DNA of 64,000 nt from Sodalis ligni (GCF_016865525.2 NZ_CP075169.1:3038337-3102336), one strand, 5' to 3'. Shown: positions 46,304-57,180, counted from the stretch's first letter. Program-made: numbers and translations. Notes: generated from the letters alone by a model not told the origin.

Positions 46304-46463
46304 GATTGCCGCCTATTCGTATCACGTCATTTTTTTCAAATCGGCGAATTCTTATTGCAGAGATCGAACGGCTGCTGCTATTGGTGATAAACCGCGCGGC
46401 CCGTTTGAGGCTATTACGCCAGGGACACGGGATTTGAAAATAAAAAACTGCTGGGAAGACACG

Positions 46464-47495
46464 ATGAAACGAACCTTGACATTAATAGGTTTTGCCATGG
46501 CCGCCTGCCTGGCGGGAGCTATCGGCAGCGCCGCGGCCACCGAATATCCGTTGCCGCCGCCTGACAGTCGCCTTATCGGTGAGAATACCATAGCCACGGT
46601 GGCCAATAACGGCGGTTCGCTGGAGGCGGTCGCGGCGCAATATAAAATTGGCTTATTGGCGATGCTGGAGGCCAATCCCGGCACCGATCCCTATTTGCCG
46701 ACACCGGGTACCGAGCTCACCATTCCCGCGCAGATGCTGTTGCCCGATGCTCCGCGAAAAGGCATTGTCATCAATCTTGCCGAACTGAGGCTATTTTATT
46801 ATCCCCCGGGGGGCAACAGCGTCATCGTTTACCCCATCGGCATCGGCCAACTGGGTCGTAATACGCCGGTCATGGTTACCTCCATCGTCAAGAAGATCAC
46901 CAACCCTACCTGGACGCCGACCCCAAATATCCGCAAGCATTATCTGGCTGAGCAGGGTATTACGCTGCCGGCGGTGGTTCCGGCCGGCCCGGACAATCCC
47001 ATGGGATTGTTCGCCCTGCGTCTGTCGGCGGGCGGCGGGACCTATCTTATCCACGGAACCAATGCCAATTTCGGCATCGGCATGCGGGTCAGCTCCGGGT
47101 GTATCCGGTTACGTCCCGATGATATCCAGGCATTGTTCGAGCAGGTGCCTGTCGGCACCCGGGTGCAGGTGGTGAATGAACCCATTAAGGTGGCCGTTGA
47201 ACCCGACGGCAAGCGATATATGGAAGTACATCAGCCTTTGTCCCGCAACGATAAGGACGATCCGCAGACTATGCACATCGCCCTTACGCCAAAGGTGAAA
47301 AAATTCATCGGCGACAAAGCCTCGGATAAAACGGTCGCCGATGAAGCGATAGTCCGCCGCGCCGGTATGCCGATCCTGATTTCCTCCGGTATTGCCGAAG
47401 ACAGTCTGCCGCCGGCCGATATGTCCGCGCCGGTACCCCAATCATCTCCCGCGGCGACCGTTAGTCGGGTTGCTGAAAGCGATGGCGCGCTCTAG
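46464..47495 (+). CDS. ldtE: L,D-transpeptidase LdtE
   Basis: Periplasmic YkuD-family enzyme that makes 3-3 cross-links in peptidoglycan. 343 residues from ATG 46464, which gives a signal peptide MKRTLTLIGFAMAACLAGAI ending near SAAA. A LysM-like segment follows (about 40-85, ending PGTELTIP). The catalytic domain has HGTNANFGIGMRVSSGCIRL with its His and Cys. The C-terminal tail is Pro/Ser-rich. It follows sufE as in E. coli (ynhG). The neighbouring lpp encodes Braun lipoprotein, also an L,D-transpeptidase substrate. Intact. Confidence 0.95.
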   Translation: MKRTLTLIGFAMAACLAGAIGSAAATEYPLPPPDSRLIGENTIATVANNGGSLEAVAAQYKIGLLAMLEANPGTDPYLPTPGTELTIPAQMLLPDAPRKGIVINLAELRLFYYPPGGNSVIVYPIGIGQLGRNTPVMVTSIVKKITNPTWTPTPNIRKHYLAEQGITLPAVVPAGPDNPMGLFALRLSAGGGTYLIHGTNANFGIGMRVSSGCIRLRPDDIQALFEQVPVGTRVQVVNEPIKVAVEPDGKRYMEVHQPLSRNDKDDPQTMHIALTPKVKKFIGDKASDKTVADEAIVRRAGMPILISSGIAEDSLPPADMSAPVPQSSPAATVSRVAESDGAL

Positions 47496-47653
47496 CGTGT
47501 AAAGGCTGCCAAACGGCAATCCTGGCCATTGTGGGTCATTGGTCGTGTGGTGGTGTCAGTCAGAGGATAAAACAGCGCTATGAGGGGATTTGGGGCTTGC
47601 AGCGCAGCGGCAGAAAGGGTTCCTAAGGATAAACGAGAAGGCAAACCCGGCAC

Positions 47654-47684
47654 AAAAAAAATGGCGCACAATGTGCGCCATTTT
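47654..47684 (-). terminator. intrinsic terminator of lpp
   Basis: A near-perfect ATGGCGCACA / TGTGCGCCAT hairpin with a long T tract on the minus strand, directly after the lpp stop. It is typical of this very abundant mRNA. Confidence 0.93.
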
Positions 47685-47700
47685 CTAAACAAGGCAGCTC

Positions 47701-47949
<249 letters not shown>

Positions 47950-47969
47950 CTAGATTGAGTTAATCTCCA

Positions 47970-47995
47970 TGTAGCATTACAAGTATTACACAAAG
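47970..47995 (-). promoter_or_regulatory. lpp promoter
   Basis: On the minus strand TAATACT (47982-47988) lies seven bases before the expected start G at 47975. It is followed by the leader GCTAC.TGGAGATTAACTC known from E. coli lpp. The -35 region is A/T-rich and not a consensus. Confidence 0.75.
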
Positions 47996-48324
47996 TATTT
48001 TCGAAAGAGAAATAATTTTACTAGTAAAACGATTAATTTCGACCGAATGCTCAAAGAAACGTCTTGTTTTACAGAGACGTTAAAAAAGAGGCTTAACTTC
48101 CAGGTGCCATAAGATAACTCTGATTAAAGGGGAGATAAAAGTATCGTTTATTTTGTGCTGTGCGGGTTGATTTTATTGGCGGGACTGGTGCGAATCGCGA
48201 GAATTAACATATTTAAGACGGTGAGCAAACAGTTGTGCAAATCTATGGCGTATACCTGTTGCTATAACAAGGCGGAGCTGGGATGAAAGCCCGTGCTTAA
48301 ACCTCGAGGGTACGAACAGTCGGC
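47996..48324. other. intergenic region upstream of lpp and downstream of pykF
   Basis: About 330 bases with no supported gene on either strand. It contains the distal lpp promoter region. Confidence 0.5.
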
Positions 48325-48346
48325 AAAAACCCCAACAAGGCGGGGG
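48325..48346 (-). terminator. intrinsic terminator of pykF
   Basis: The minus strand reads CCCCC, GCCTTGTT, GGGG, then five T, about 20 bases past the pykF stop. Short but G/C-only stem. Confidence 0.7.
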
Positions 48347-48366
48347 CTCGGTTTAAACAGGGTGAC

Positions 48367-49777
48367 TTACAGCTGATGGACGGAAGCGGTATTGGTGGTG
48401 CCGCTCGGCACCAGGGCTCCGGAAACCATCACTATGATGTCGCCTTTTTGCGCCAGGCCGCATTCCAGGGCCATCGCCTTGCCGATACGGTAGAAATCAT
48501 CGGTTGAAGCGATCTTGTCCACCAATTGACAGGTTACGCCTTTGGTCAGCAACAGCTGGCGGGCGGTTATTTCGTTGGTGGTGAGCGCCAGGATTTCGGC
48601 TTTAGGGAAATATTTACGCACTGCTTTGGCGGATTTGCCGCCTTCGGTCGCCACGACAATCAGCGGGGCTTCCAATTTTTCAGCAGTTTCCACCGCACCG
48701 CGGCAAACCGCCTCGGTAATGCGAAGTCTGCGGCTGTCGTTGATGCTTTCGATACGGCTGGGCATAACGCGGTCGGTACGATCGCAAATGGTGGCCATGA
48801 TGCTGACGGCTTCATGGGGGTATTTGCCCTTGGCGCTCTCACCGGACAGCATAACCGCATCGGTGCCGTCGATAATGGCGTTCGCCACATCACCGGCTTC
48901 AGCGCGGGTAGGGCGGGGGTTTTTGATCATGGAGTCGAGCATCTGGGTCGCGGTAATCACGACTTTACGAGAGCGATTACATTTTTCGATCATCATCTTC
49001 TGGGCGAAGATAACTTCTTCCACCGGAATTTCCACGCCCAGGTCGCCGCGAGCCACCATGATGCCGTCGGATGCTTCCAGAATTTCGTCGAAATTGTTCA
49101 GGCCTTCCTGATTTTCAATTTTCGATATGATCTGGATATGTTCGCCGCCATGCTGTTTGAGATGTTCACGGATTTCCAGAACATCAGAGCGTTTGCGGAT
49201 AAATGACGCCGCGATGAAATCGACGCCTTGTTCGCAGCCGAAAATCAGGTCGCGTTTGTCTTTTTCCGCCAGGGCCGGCAGGGCAATGGAAACGCCCGGC
49301 AGGTTAACCCCTTTGTTTTCACCCAGGTCGCCGTTATTCAGGACCTTACACACCACGGTGGTATCGGTCTTTTCAGTAACGACCATGCCCAGTAAACCGT
49401 CATCCACCAAAACGGTGTTGCCGATGGAAAGATCCTGCGGGAAGCCGGTGTAGGTCACCGCAACGCGTTCCTTGTTGCCGATAACGCTTTGATCGGTGGT
49501 AAAGGTAAAGCTCTGGCCGGCCAACAGCGAAACGTCGCTGCCGTTTTCCAATTTCATGGTGCGAATTTCCGGGCCTTTGGTATCCAGGAGGATAGCCGCT
49601 TTTTTGCCCGTGTTTGCCAGGATGGATCGCAGATTCTTGATACGTTGACCATGTTCTTCATAGTCGCCGTGGGAAAAATTCAGACGCATAACGTTCATGC
49701 CGGCGTCCAGCAGTTTGGTCAGCATCTCTACGGATTCAGATTTCGGGCCTATGGTACAAACAATTTTGTCTTTTCAT
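48367..49777 (-). pseudogene. pykF: pyruvate kinase I, two 1-nt deletions in codons 2-6
   Basis: Converts PEP and ADP to pyruvate and ATP. From 49725 inward the frame is complete and family-like: [54 protein letters not shown] and [11 protein letters not shown]. The true start at ATG 49777 (minus strand) is followed by ATGAAAAGACAAAATTG where ATGAAAAAGACAAAAATTG is expected. One A is missing from each of two A-runs. Frame from the ATG stops after 13 codons. The good frame has an in-frame stop just upstream and no usable start before codon 19. Without its first 16-18 residues ([14 protein letters not shown]) the protein would lack a conserved active-site strand. Confidence 0.9.
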
Positions 49778-49992
49778 AACAATGGTATCTGCAAGTTGTG
49801 ATGGATGATGAATCTGGTGTATCGCCGGTGAGTATCGACGATGAAAATATGCAGCTCGGCGAGCCTGTTCCCTACGTTCAAGGATAGGTGACAAAAGTGA
49901 GAAAGAGATGAAAAAATGTAAACAAGTCGCCCGGTAAAGCGGGGACGTTTAACAGGCAAGACTATTTTAATTAGTATGGGGCTAATCAATCG

Positions 49993-50006
49993 GCTGAAAC
50001 CATTCA
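49993..50006 (+). promoter_or_regulatory. Cra (FruR) operator upstream of pykF
   Basis: GCTGAAACCATTCA fits the Cra consensus RSTGAAWCSNTHHW at every position. It lies 216 bases upstream of the pykF ATG. In E. coli pykF is a Cra-repressed gene. A second partial match (GAAACGTT) lies at 50015-50022 on the minus strand. Confidence 0.6.
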
Positions 50007-50280
50007 ATTGAAATAACGTTTCGTATTATAGTTATTGAGGCGGCGGACACAAGATAAAAACAGCGCAAATAATGCTTTAGGCGTCAAAAGCGACTTTTTG
50101 GCATATACGCAAAATTTTGTTTTCAACTATTGTACATATGTACTACGGAATTAACTCATGTCCAACCGTCCCATGTTACAAATATATTAAAGCATCGGCG
50201 CAAACGGCCTGATGATGGGGTGAGATGGAAGTTTAAACGGAAAAAGGGGTTAAATCAGAAAAGAAAGGAAACAATGGATA
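50007..50280. other. intergenic region upstream of pykF
   Basis: Between the Cra site and the tRNA genes. It is A/T-rich at first and contains a short stretch downstream of the tRNA unit. No gene or clear terminator seen. Confidence 0.45.
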
Positions 50281-50357
50281 TGGTGCGTCCGAGTGGACTC
50301 GAACCACCGACCCCCACCATGTCAAGGTGGTGCTCTAACCAGCTGAGCTACGGACGC
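50281..50357 (-). tRNA. tRNA-Val(GAC)
   Basis: 77 nt including an encoded CCA. Acceptor stem GCGTCCG / CGGACGC, D-arm AGCTCAGCTGGTTAGAGC, anticodon arm CCACC TTGACAT GGTGG with anticodon GAC, and T-arm GGTTCGAGTCC. Corresponds in position to the E. coli valV-valW pair. Confidence 0.97.
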
Positions 50358-50365
50358 ACTAAGGA

Positions 50366-50441
50366 TGGTGCGTTCTAATGGACTCGAACCATCGACCCCA
50401 CCATGTCAAGGTGGTGCTCTAACCAACTGAGCTAAGAACGC
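50366..50441 (-). tRNA. tRNA-Val(GAC)
   Basis: 76 nt with encoded CCA. The acceptor stem GCGTTCT / AGAACGC differs from its neighbour but the anticodon arm is the same. One G fewer in the variable region. Upstream member of the tandem pair, eight bases from the other. Confidence 0.97.
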
Positions 50442-50607
50442 ATACCGGACAACACTGCCAGTCTGACAGCGGGACGAATATTAACGGGCATTATCAACCC
50501 TTGCAAGGGGAAAAACCGTTTTTTCCCCGCCAGGTCATCCAACTGCCGACGTAATGTGCAGGAAGCCGTTTTTTTGTCCACGCCGGGACGCGTTGCCAGC
50601 GATGGTT

Positions 50608-51981
50608 TCAGCGCGCCGCGCGGTGGAGAATCTGCAGCGGCGGCTGACGTTGCAGCCAGCGTATGCGCATTGACATCATGATTGCCGCCGAGGTCAGGCC
50701 GATAATAAAACCTATCCAGAAACCGCTGGGGCCCATGGCGGGGACCGCATAGTCCGTCAGCGCCAGAACATAGCCGCAGGGCAGGCCCAGCAGCCAGTAA
50801 GCGGTAAAAGTGATAAAAAATATCGACCGGGTGTCTTTGTAACCGCGCAGGATGCCGTTGCCAATGACCTGGATTGAGTCGGAAATCTGATAAAGCGCCG
50901 CCAGGGACATCAAATGCGATGCCATGCTCACTACCGCCGGGGTGGCATTATACCAGCTGGCGATATGCACCCGGAACCGGTAGGTGAGTATCGCCGTCAC
51001 GCAGGCCAGCATCACGCCGGCGGCCAGGCTGGTCCAGGCGGCGACCCGCGCTTCGTCCACCTTGTTTTCACCCAGGCGGAAGCCCACGCGGATCGTGGCC
51101 GCCACCCCGATTGACAAGGGCAGTACGAACATCAGCGCGCTGAAGTTCAGGGCGATTTGATGACCGGCAACGGACACAATGCCCAGCGGCGTCACCAGCA
51201 GCGCCACCACGGCAAACAGCGTCACCTCGAAAAAGAGCGAGGATGCCACCGGCAATCCCAGCGAGCACAAACGCCGCAGGGTCGGCCAGTGCGGCAGCAC
51301 GATAGCGACGGCGGTACGGAAATCCGCAAAGGTGCCGGCCCGGAGCACATACAGCCACATTACCCCAAACATAATCCAATACACCGACGCCGTGGCGATG
51401 CCACAGCCCACACCGCCCAGGGCCGGCATACCCAGCTTGCCGTAGATAAACACATAATTGATCGGGATATTTGCCGCCAGGCCGAGGAAACCGATGACCA
51501 TGCCTGGCTTGGTTTTGGAAAGACCTTCGCATTGGCCGCGCAGCACCTGGAAAAACAGATACCCCGGCGCCCCGAGCAGCAGAAAATGCAGATAGGCGAC
51601 GGCTTTTTGCGCCAGGGCGGGATCGACACGATGCATCCTGCCGATGACAAACCTGGAATGATACAAAAGGAACATAATCAGCAGCGAGACGGACAAGGCC
51701 AGCCAAAACCCTTGGCGCACTTGAAAGGCGATGCGATCGCGCCGGCCGGAACCGTTTAGTTGGGCAATGACCGGCGTTAGCGCCATGATAAGACCGTGGC
51801 CGAATAAAATAGCGGGCAGCCAGATGGAAGTACCGACGGCGACGGCGGCCATGTCGGTGGCGCTTACGGAGCCGGACATCACGGTATCCACCACGCCCAT
51901 GGCGGTTTGAGCGATTTGCGCAAGGATAACCGGTAAGGCCAGCGACAATAATGTACGCGCCTCGAGGAAATACTTCTGCAC
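50608..51981 (-). CDS. mdtK: MATE-family multidrug efflux pump MdtK
   Basis: 457 residues, the E. coli length, with twelve membrane segments. It extrudes drugs and cations using an ion gradient. It starts [20 protein letters not shown]; landmarks are [40 protein letters not shown] and [19 protein letters not shown]. Divergent from ribE across about 250 bases, as in E. coli. Intact. Confidence 0.96.
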   Translation of the reverse strand: MQKYFLEARTLLSLALPVILAQIAQTAMGVVDTVMSGSVSATDMAAVAVGTSIWLPAILFGHGLIMALTPVIAQLNGSGRRDRIAFQVRQGFWLALSVSLLIMFLLYHSRFVIGRMHRVDPALAQKAVAYLHFLLLGAPGYLFFQVLRGQCEGLSKTKPGMVIGFLGLAANIPINYVFIYGKLGMPALGGVGCGIATASVYWIMFGVMWLYVLRAGTFADFRTAVAIVLPHWPTLRRLCSLGLPVASSLFFEVTLFAVVALLVTPLGIVSVAGHQIALNFSALMFVLPLSIGVAATIRVGFRLGENKVDEARVAAWTSLAAGVMLACVTAILTYRFRVHIASWYNATPAVVSMASHLMSLAALYQISDSIQVIGNGILRGYKDTRSIFFITFTAYWLLGLPCGYVLALTDYAVPAMGPSGFWIGFIIGLTSAAIMMSMRIRWLQRQPPLQILHRAAR

Positions 51982-52233
51982 GCAGGCACCTATGAAGTTA
52001 TGGATTAAAAATAATACAAGCTGCAGATAAATTAATGATTATGGGTGAATTTAAGCGGTAATTTATGCGGCGTTTCTGAGGCATAGTGTAATGGATTCCC
52101 TGCTTTATACCAGTGCAATAATGCACATTTTCCGTGCATAGCGTTTCGCCGCGGGAGGGTATTTGGTTTTCACCTGAAATTGGGGCAATATAATACCCAT
52201 CTTTTTAAGGTGTCATTAAAAGAGGTCAAGGCC

Positions 52234-52887
52234 ATGTTTACGGGTATTGTTCAGGGCACCGCGTCGGTGGTGGAAATTGATGAAAAAACCAACTTCCGCA
52301 CGCATTACATTAAACTGCCGCCGGCGCTGCTGGACGGGCTTGAGACCGGGGCATCGGTGGCCCACAACGGCTGCTGACTGACGGTGAGCGCCATCAAGGG
52401 AGATGTGGCGAGCTTCGACTTGATGAAAGAAACGCTGCGCATTACCAACCTCGGGGAATTACAGGTGGGGGATGAGGTGAACGTGGAGCGTGCCGCTACG
52501 TTCAACGCCGAGATTGGCGGCCATGTCATGTCCGGCCATATCATGTGCAGCGCGGAAATCGTTAAAATCGCCACCTCGGAAAACAACCGGCAGATTTGGT
52601 TTAAAATGCCGGACAAGGAGTTGATGAAATATGTGCTGTACAAAGGCTATATCGGTATCGACGGCATCAGCCTGACCATCGGAGAGGTTGCCGCGGATAA
52701 ATTTTGCGTCCATTTGATTCCCGAAACCCTCACCAGGACAACACTTGGCAAGAAACGCCTGGGAAACCGGGTGAATATTGAAATCGATCCGCAAACCCAG
52801 GCGGTTGTGGACACCGTTGAACGGGTCTTGGCGCAGCGGGAGGCCGCACTGGCCGTCGCTGCCGGACACGAAGTGAAAATGAGGTAA
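52234..52887 (+). pseudogene. ribE: riboflavin synthase with internal UGA
   Basis: Last enzyme of riboflavin synthesis, joining two lumazine molecules. ATG 52234 behind AGAGGTCAAGG starts [20 protein letters not shown]. Codon 48 is TGA (52375-52377) in AHNGC-stop-LTV, where E. coli has AHNGCCLTV; TGC to TGA is a single substitution. The rest is complete and collinear (SHIM-type [31 protein letters not shown] [16 protein letters not shown], ending EVKMR). There is no indel, so homopolymer error cannot explain it. The frame would otherwise give about 217 residues. It could be a true null, a read-through UGA or a base-call error. Confidence 0.92.
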
Positions 52888-52988
52888 AACGCTATATCCC
52901 GACAGTGGGGATAGGGACGCTTTATTGCCCGTCCAGGGCAATAAAGCGTTGGAGCGGAAAGTCCAAAAGAACGTACCGCAATGAACGC

Positions 52989-54139
52989 TTAGCGGGGCAC
53001 ACGAATCCCGCCTTCAACCCCTTGCGGGCTGAACAATACCTGCCATAAATGGATGTTACGGGCGCGAAAAGCGCCGGCACAGGCATTCAGGTAGTAGCAG
53101 AACATCCGAAAGAACCGATCCGAATAATTTCCTGATAACGTCGGCCAGGCGGCGAGAAAACGTTCATACCAGGCCATCAGCGTTTTGTCATAATCGGCAC
53201 CGAAATTATGCCAGTCCTCCATAACAAAATGCTTCTCGCTGGCCCGTGCGATGTGCTGCACGGAAGGGAGGCAGCCATTGGGGAAGATGTACTTGTCGAT
53301 CCAGGGGTCCACGTTCATATCGGTCTGGTTGGAGCCGATGGTATGGAGCAGGAAAAGGCCGTCGCGTTTCAGGTTGCGATCAATTACGTCGAAATAGGTG
53401 GCGTAATTTTTCGGACCTACGTGCTCAAACATGCCTACCGAAACGATACGGTCGAATTGCACGTTGAGGTCGCGGTAATCCTGCAGAGAGATAGTGACGT
53501 CCAAACCTTCGCAGCGATCCTGCGCCAGTTTCTGCTGTTCAGCGGAGATAGTCACCCCCTGAACCGAAACACCGTAGTTCTTGGCCGCATAAGCGGCAAG
53601 CCCGCCCCAGCCGCAGCCCACATCCAGCAGCGTCATGCCCGGTCTCAACTGCAGCTTTTCGCAGATCATCCTAAGCTTGTCCTGCTGCGCTTCCTCCAGG
53701 GTGGTGGCCTTGTTCCAATAGCCGCACGAATACTGCATATAGGGATCCAGCATCAGGCTGAACAGATCATTACCGAGGTCATAATGCTCTTTGCCGACAA
53801 TCCAAGCCCGTTTTTTAGACTGAAGATTCATGAGCCGCGCGGCGGCAACGCGCATAACATCCTTGAAATGCCGGGGAAGCTTATTTTCCAAACCGGCTCT
53901 TAAAACGCGCTGAAAAAAGATATCCAGTCGCTCGCATTCCCACCAGCCGTCCATGTAACTTTCACCCAACCCCAATGACCCGTCCTCTAGCACGCGTTTA
54001 AAAATTCCGGGTTCTTGACATGAATATCAAACGGCCTTGCTCCGTTGATCTTTACACCTGCCTCAGCAAGCATTTCATGGATGATTCGATACCAAGCATT
54101 ATCATGAAAGCTCAGGTCTTCAACACACGAGGAACTCAT
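52989..54139 (-). pseudogene. cfa: cyclopropane-fatty-acyl-phospholipid synthase, one 1-nt deletion
   Basis: S-adenosylmethionine-dependent enzyme that cyclopropanates membrane phospholipids in stationary phase. ATG 54139 starts MSSSCVEDLSFHDNAWYRII. After VKNPEF one T is missing in the run near 54000-54004, so frame 0 ends after LNAC. From LEDGSLGLGESYMDGWWECE on, the protein is complete. It includes the SAM-binding LDVGCGWGGLAAYAAKNYGV, HYDLGNDLF and MFEHVGPKNY, and ends RVPR. Restored length is 383 residues (E. coli 382). It converges with ribE, as in E. coli. Confidence 0.93.
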
Positions 54140-54565
54140 AGCTTCTCCATCACCTTTCTTCTGTTATAACCCCGTCAGGAAAAGCGTAGCCGATACCTGC
54201 GGGCTTTTATAATCATCCACGGGTATCCGTGGTGTCGGATGTACCACAATAAACAGAGGAATATAAAAACACCAATAGACTGTTTGTCAGACGGGCGCTT
54301 CATAAATAGGATGACGCCATGTAAAAACACGACATTCTTTTAAAGCAAAATTATTAGACAACTCGTTATATTTGTTAACGATATTGAGTATAAGCCTGCA
54401 TTCCGGTTTAGACAATAGCTGACAGAATAATGTATTTCACAGATAAGTTAATGATTTCCTATCGGAACAATAACTCATCAGGCACATTCGGCGGTATGAA
54501 ATATATTATTACATTCGGGAGCGAATCACCTTTGATAAGGGGCTCAGGAGGCCGTGTGCCGCCCT
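54140..54565. other. intergenic region between cfa and purR
   Basis: About 425 bases upstream of cfa and downstream of purR. E. coli carries ydhC and adnB (ydhB) here; neither is present. A short palindromic G/C segment (54540-54600) overlaps the purR end. No gene supported. Confidence 0.5.
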
Positions 54566-55582
54566 TCAGGAGCGAAACGGGCCGTCGGCCACCGAACGGC
54601 GTACAATCAGGGCGGGATGCACTTCGATAATCCTGGCGTTTTCCCGTTTGCTGGTGATACGGTCCAGCAGCATGGTCAGCGCGGCCTCGCCCAGCTCTTC
54701 TTTGGGCTGATGAATGGTAGTCAATGACGGGGTAAAAAAGCACGAATTGCGCACATTATCATAACCGATAATTGAGATGTCATCGGGAACCTTCATGCCC
54801 ATTTCATCAATGGCGCACATTGCACCCATGGCCATGATATCACCGCCGCAAAATACCGCCGTGGGCCTTTGCGGCCTGGACAGAATGAGTTTCATGGCCT
54901 GATAGCCGGATTCCGGTTCGAAATCCCCCTGCACAATCCATTGATGGGGAATGGCGATGCCGGCTTCCTCCAGGGCCCGCAGGTAGCCGCGATGACGTCC
55001 GCCCCCGGTATTACGCGCCAGTTGGCCGGGTATGGCGCCGATATCGCGATGCCCCCGGGAAAGCAGATAGCGGGTCGCCATGTAACCTCCGGCGAAGGCA
55101 TTGTCGATAATGGTATCGGTGAAATCCCGGCGAGCTTCGCCCCAATCCATGACCACCATGGGGATATGGCGATACTCTTCCAGCATATTCAGCAACGGTT
55201 CGGGATATTCGGCGCACATCACCAGCAACCCGTCCACCCGTTTTTGCGCCAGCATCGCCAGATAGGCGCCCTGTTTGTTCAGATCGTTATGGGAGTTGCA
55301 CAGCACAAGGGTATATCCCCGCACAAAACAGTGGTGCTCAATCGACTCGATAATTTCCGCGAAGTAGGGCGCTTCGCTTGAGCTGGCCAGCAGGCCGATG
55401 GATTTTGTGCGGTTGATCTTAAGGCTGCGCGCCACGTCGCTGGGGGAATAGTGCAGCTGCCCGATGGCCTCCAAAACGGCGATCTTGGTCTCTTGCGCCA
55501 CAAATCGCGTCTTATTGATGACATGTGACACCGTGGTGGTGGATACCCCGGCGCGTTTCGCCACGTCTTTAATGGTTGCCAT
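54566..55582 (-). CDS. purR: purine nucleotide synthesis repressor PurR
   Basis: LacI-family repressor that binds DNA with hypoxanthine or guanine as co-repressor. 338 residues from ATG 55582, chosen because it puts the helix-turn-helix at the N terminus ([20 protein letters not shown]). The hinge helix follows ([12 protein letters not shown]), then the periplasmic-binding-like domain. Landmarks there are [31 protein letters not shown] and [15 protein letters not shown]. It ends [11 protein letters not shown]. Intact. Confidence 0.97.
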   Translation of the reverse strand: MATIKDVAKRAGVSTTTVSHVINKTRFVAQETKIAVLEAIGQLHYSPSDVARSLKINRTKSIGLLASSSEAPYFAEIIESIEHHCFVRGYTLVLCNSHNDLNKQGAYLAMLAQKRVDGLLVMCAEYPEPLLNMLEEYRHIPMVVMDWGEARRDFTDTIIDNAFAGGYMATRYLLSRGHRDIGAIPGQLARNTGGGRHRGYLRALEEAGIAIPHQWIVQGDFEPESGYQAMKLILSRPQRPTAVFCGGDIMAMGAMCAIDEMGMKVPDDISIIGYDNVRNSCFFTPSLTTIHQPKEELGEAALTMLLDRITSKRENARIIEVHPALIVRRSVADGPFRS

Positions 55583-55781
55583 GCGTGTAGAACTCCTGTA
55601 CGCCGAAATAAATAAACCGCCAATTTTCCTTGATTCGGCACTAAAGTGAAAGCGATAAAGATAAATATGCTCGGGAGTTGCTGCCCGGCAAGCTTTTTTA
55701 ATCGGGTTATGCGACACTGCTTACAACCTACGGGTGTAAAGATATCCCGTTCAGCGACAGGTGTAGTGATAAGGAGAAGTG

Positions 55782-55871
55782 ATGAGCAGCGATTTCAAAT
55801 TGTCATTAATGACCACGGTATTTTCCTTGCTGGTGATCATTGCGTTCAGCTTTACCGCGGTAATGAATTAA
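55782..55871 (+). CDS. ynhF: small membrane protein YnhF
   Basis: A 29-residue protein, MSSDFKLSLMTTVFSLLVII then AFSFTAVMN, with one hydrophobic segment. Size, start and position next to purR match E. coli YnhF. AAGGAGAAG gives a strong ribosome site. A terminator follows at once, showing that it is a real small gene. Confidence 0.85.
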   Translation: MSSDFKLSLMTTVFSLLVIIAFSFTAVMN

Positions 55872-55892
55872 GGCGCCCAGGCGCCTTTTTTT
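55871..55892 (+). terminator. intrinsic terminator after ynhF
   Basis: AGGCGCC / GGCGCCT hairpin with a two-base spacer and seven T; it overlaps the last base of the ynhF stop codon. Confidence 0.85.
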
Positions 55893-55896
55893 CCTT

Positions 55897-56739
55897 TCAG
55901 CGAATGGTTTTCGGCGTCACGACCCGGCGGGCGCCGACATAGTGATCCGCCCAATAATCTTCATTCAGATAGCTGATGCGGATATCGCGGCCGGTGCGGG
56001 GGGATTCGATAAACCGTCCGTTGCCCAAATAAACGCCCACATGATCCGCCGCGCCGCGGTTGGTGATATGGAAGAAAACCAAATCGCCGCTTTCCAGATC
56101 GTCTTTCTTCACCGGCGCCGCATCGCGTAAATGGAACATTTCATTGGCGGTACGGGGCATATGAATCCGTACCACGTCCTTATAAGCATAATAGATCAGG
56201 CCGCTGCAATCGAACCCGGTATTGGGTGACATGCCGCCCCAGCGATAAGGCTTGCCCATCTGGGACATCAGCTTGTTCATCGCCGTCAATTTGGCATGTT
56301 GATAGCGTTTTTTGTGGCTGTCGCTCATGATGATGGGTTGGTCGTTGGCAATGAGATCGAGCGTGGCGCTTTCTTTCATCCGATGCCTGCCGTAACCCTT
56401 TTTGTAGCCTTTTTTCGGCGGGGTAAAATTGGCTATTTTTTTTTCGGGGGGGATTGGGTGCAATTTTTTAACGTGGTTTTTTTCGACGGCCGGCTCTTTC
56501 GCTTTGGCGACGGGTATGGAATGTAATTTTTTATTGCTGCTTTTTTCAGCAACGAGCTCTTTTGGTTTGTCTGTGCTATGACGGGTGATTTTCTGCTCGG
56601 TCACCGGTTTGCTTTTTTTGGTTATCTTCAACACCTCTTTAAGAGGTTTTCGTTTGCGTCGGTCACCTGTTTTAGCCGTACTGGACTGTGATTTTCGCTG
56701 GTCGGCATTGATACCGGCATTGGGCGCGGCATGCGCCAA
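55897..56739 (-). CDS. mepH: NlpC/P60 peptidoglycan endopeptidase MepH, signal peptide out of frame
   Basis: Cleaves D-Ala-mDAP cross-links in the periplasm. The open frame has a long Lys/Pro/Ser-rich linker (to about residue 140). The NlpC/P60 domain has catalytic Cys in NTGFDCSGLIYYAYK and His in ADHVGVYLGNGRFIES, and ends RRVVTPKTIR. The frame has no good start. Adding one T to the run at 56738-56740 joins it to MLYAFVLLLLSYFSILAHA, a textbook signal peptide starting at ATG 56783. So the natural gene is 55897-56783 with one base missing. As read, a product would start cytoplasmic and be useless. Confidence 0.82.
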   Translation of the reverse strand: MAHAAPNAGINADQRKSQSSTAKTGDRRKRKPLKEVLKITKKSKPVTEQKITRHSTDKPKELVAEKSSNKKLHSIPVAKAKEPAVEKNHVKKLHPIPPEKKIANFTPPKKGYKKGYGRHRMKESATLDLIANDQPIIMSDSHKKRYQHAKLTAMNKLMSQMGKPYRWGGMSPNTGFDCSGLIYYAYKDVVRIHMPRTANEMFHLRDAAPVKKDDLESGDLVFFHITNRGAADHVGVYLGNGRFIESPRTGRDIRISYLNEDYWADHYVGARRVVTPKTIR

Positions 56740-57180
56740 ATTGAAAAATAACTGAGTAAAAGCAACACAAAAGCGTAAAGCATAAACGCATGATTAACGC
56801 TATCCTCTGTGGCCCCAAAGAGGGGTTATAAATGCCTCAAAGGAATTTAAGCTATTTACCCCTACTTTGCATCATGAATTATCATCATATTGTGAATAAA
56901 CGTGAACGACTGCATATTTGTTGCATTCATCGGCATAATTTGGCGCAAAATTCAACAGTTTTCAATTGTTAAAAAGAGTTTGGCATCCATGCCCCGGCGC
57001 CGGGTAAAAGGCCGCCTTTGGTGTTATCCTTTATTAAGGTGCTGCGCATCTTTGTCCGTGCGGGCTATGGCGGGCAAAAAAACGTTTATCTATTTATACG
57101 GTAATCGTTAGAATAGTGATTCTGAGCATAATCCCGCCCAGAGCAGATAAGGCCAGCTTATGGCTTGAGGAAGCGAGACA

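Noticed and set aside
50130..50378. 82-aa open frame ending GLEPPTPTMSRWCSNQLSYG
   Set aside because: Its C-terminal part is the antisense of a tRNA-Val gene, a well-known false protein signature.
52375..52377. UGA in ribE as a selenocysteine codon
   Set aside because: Riboflavin synthases are not selenoproteins, and no SECIS-like hairpin directly follows; the family has Cys here simply by conservation.
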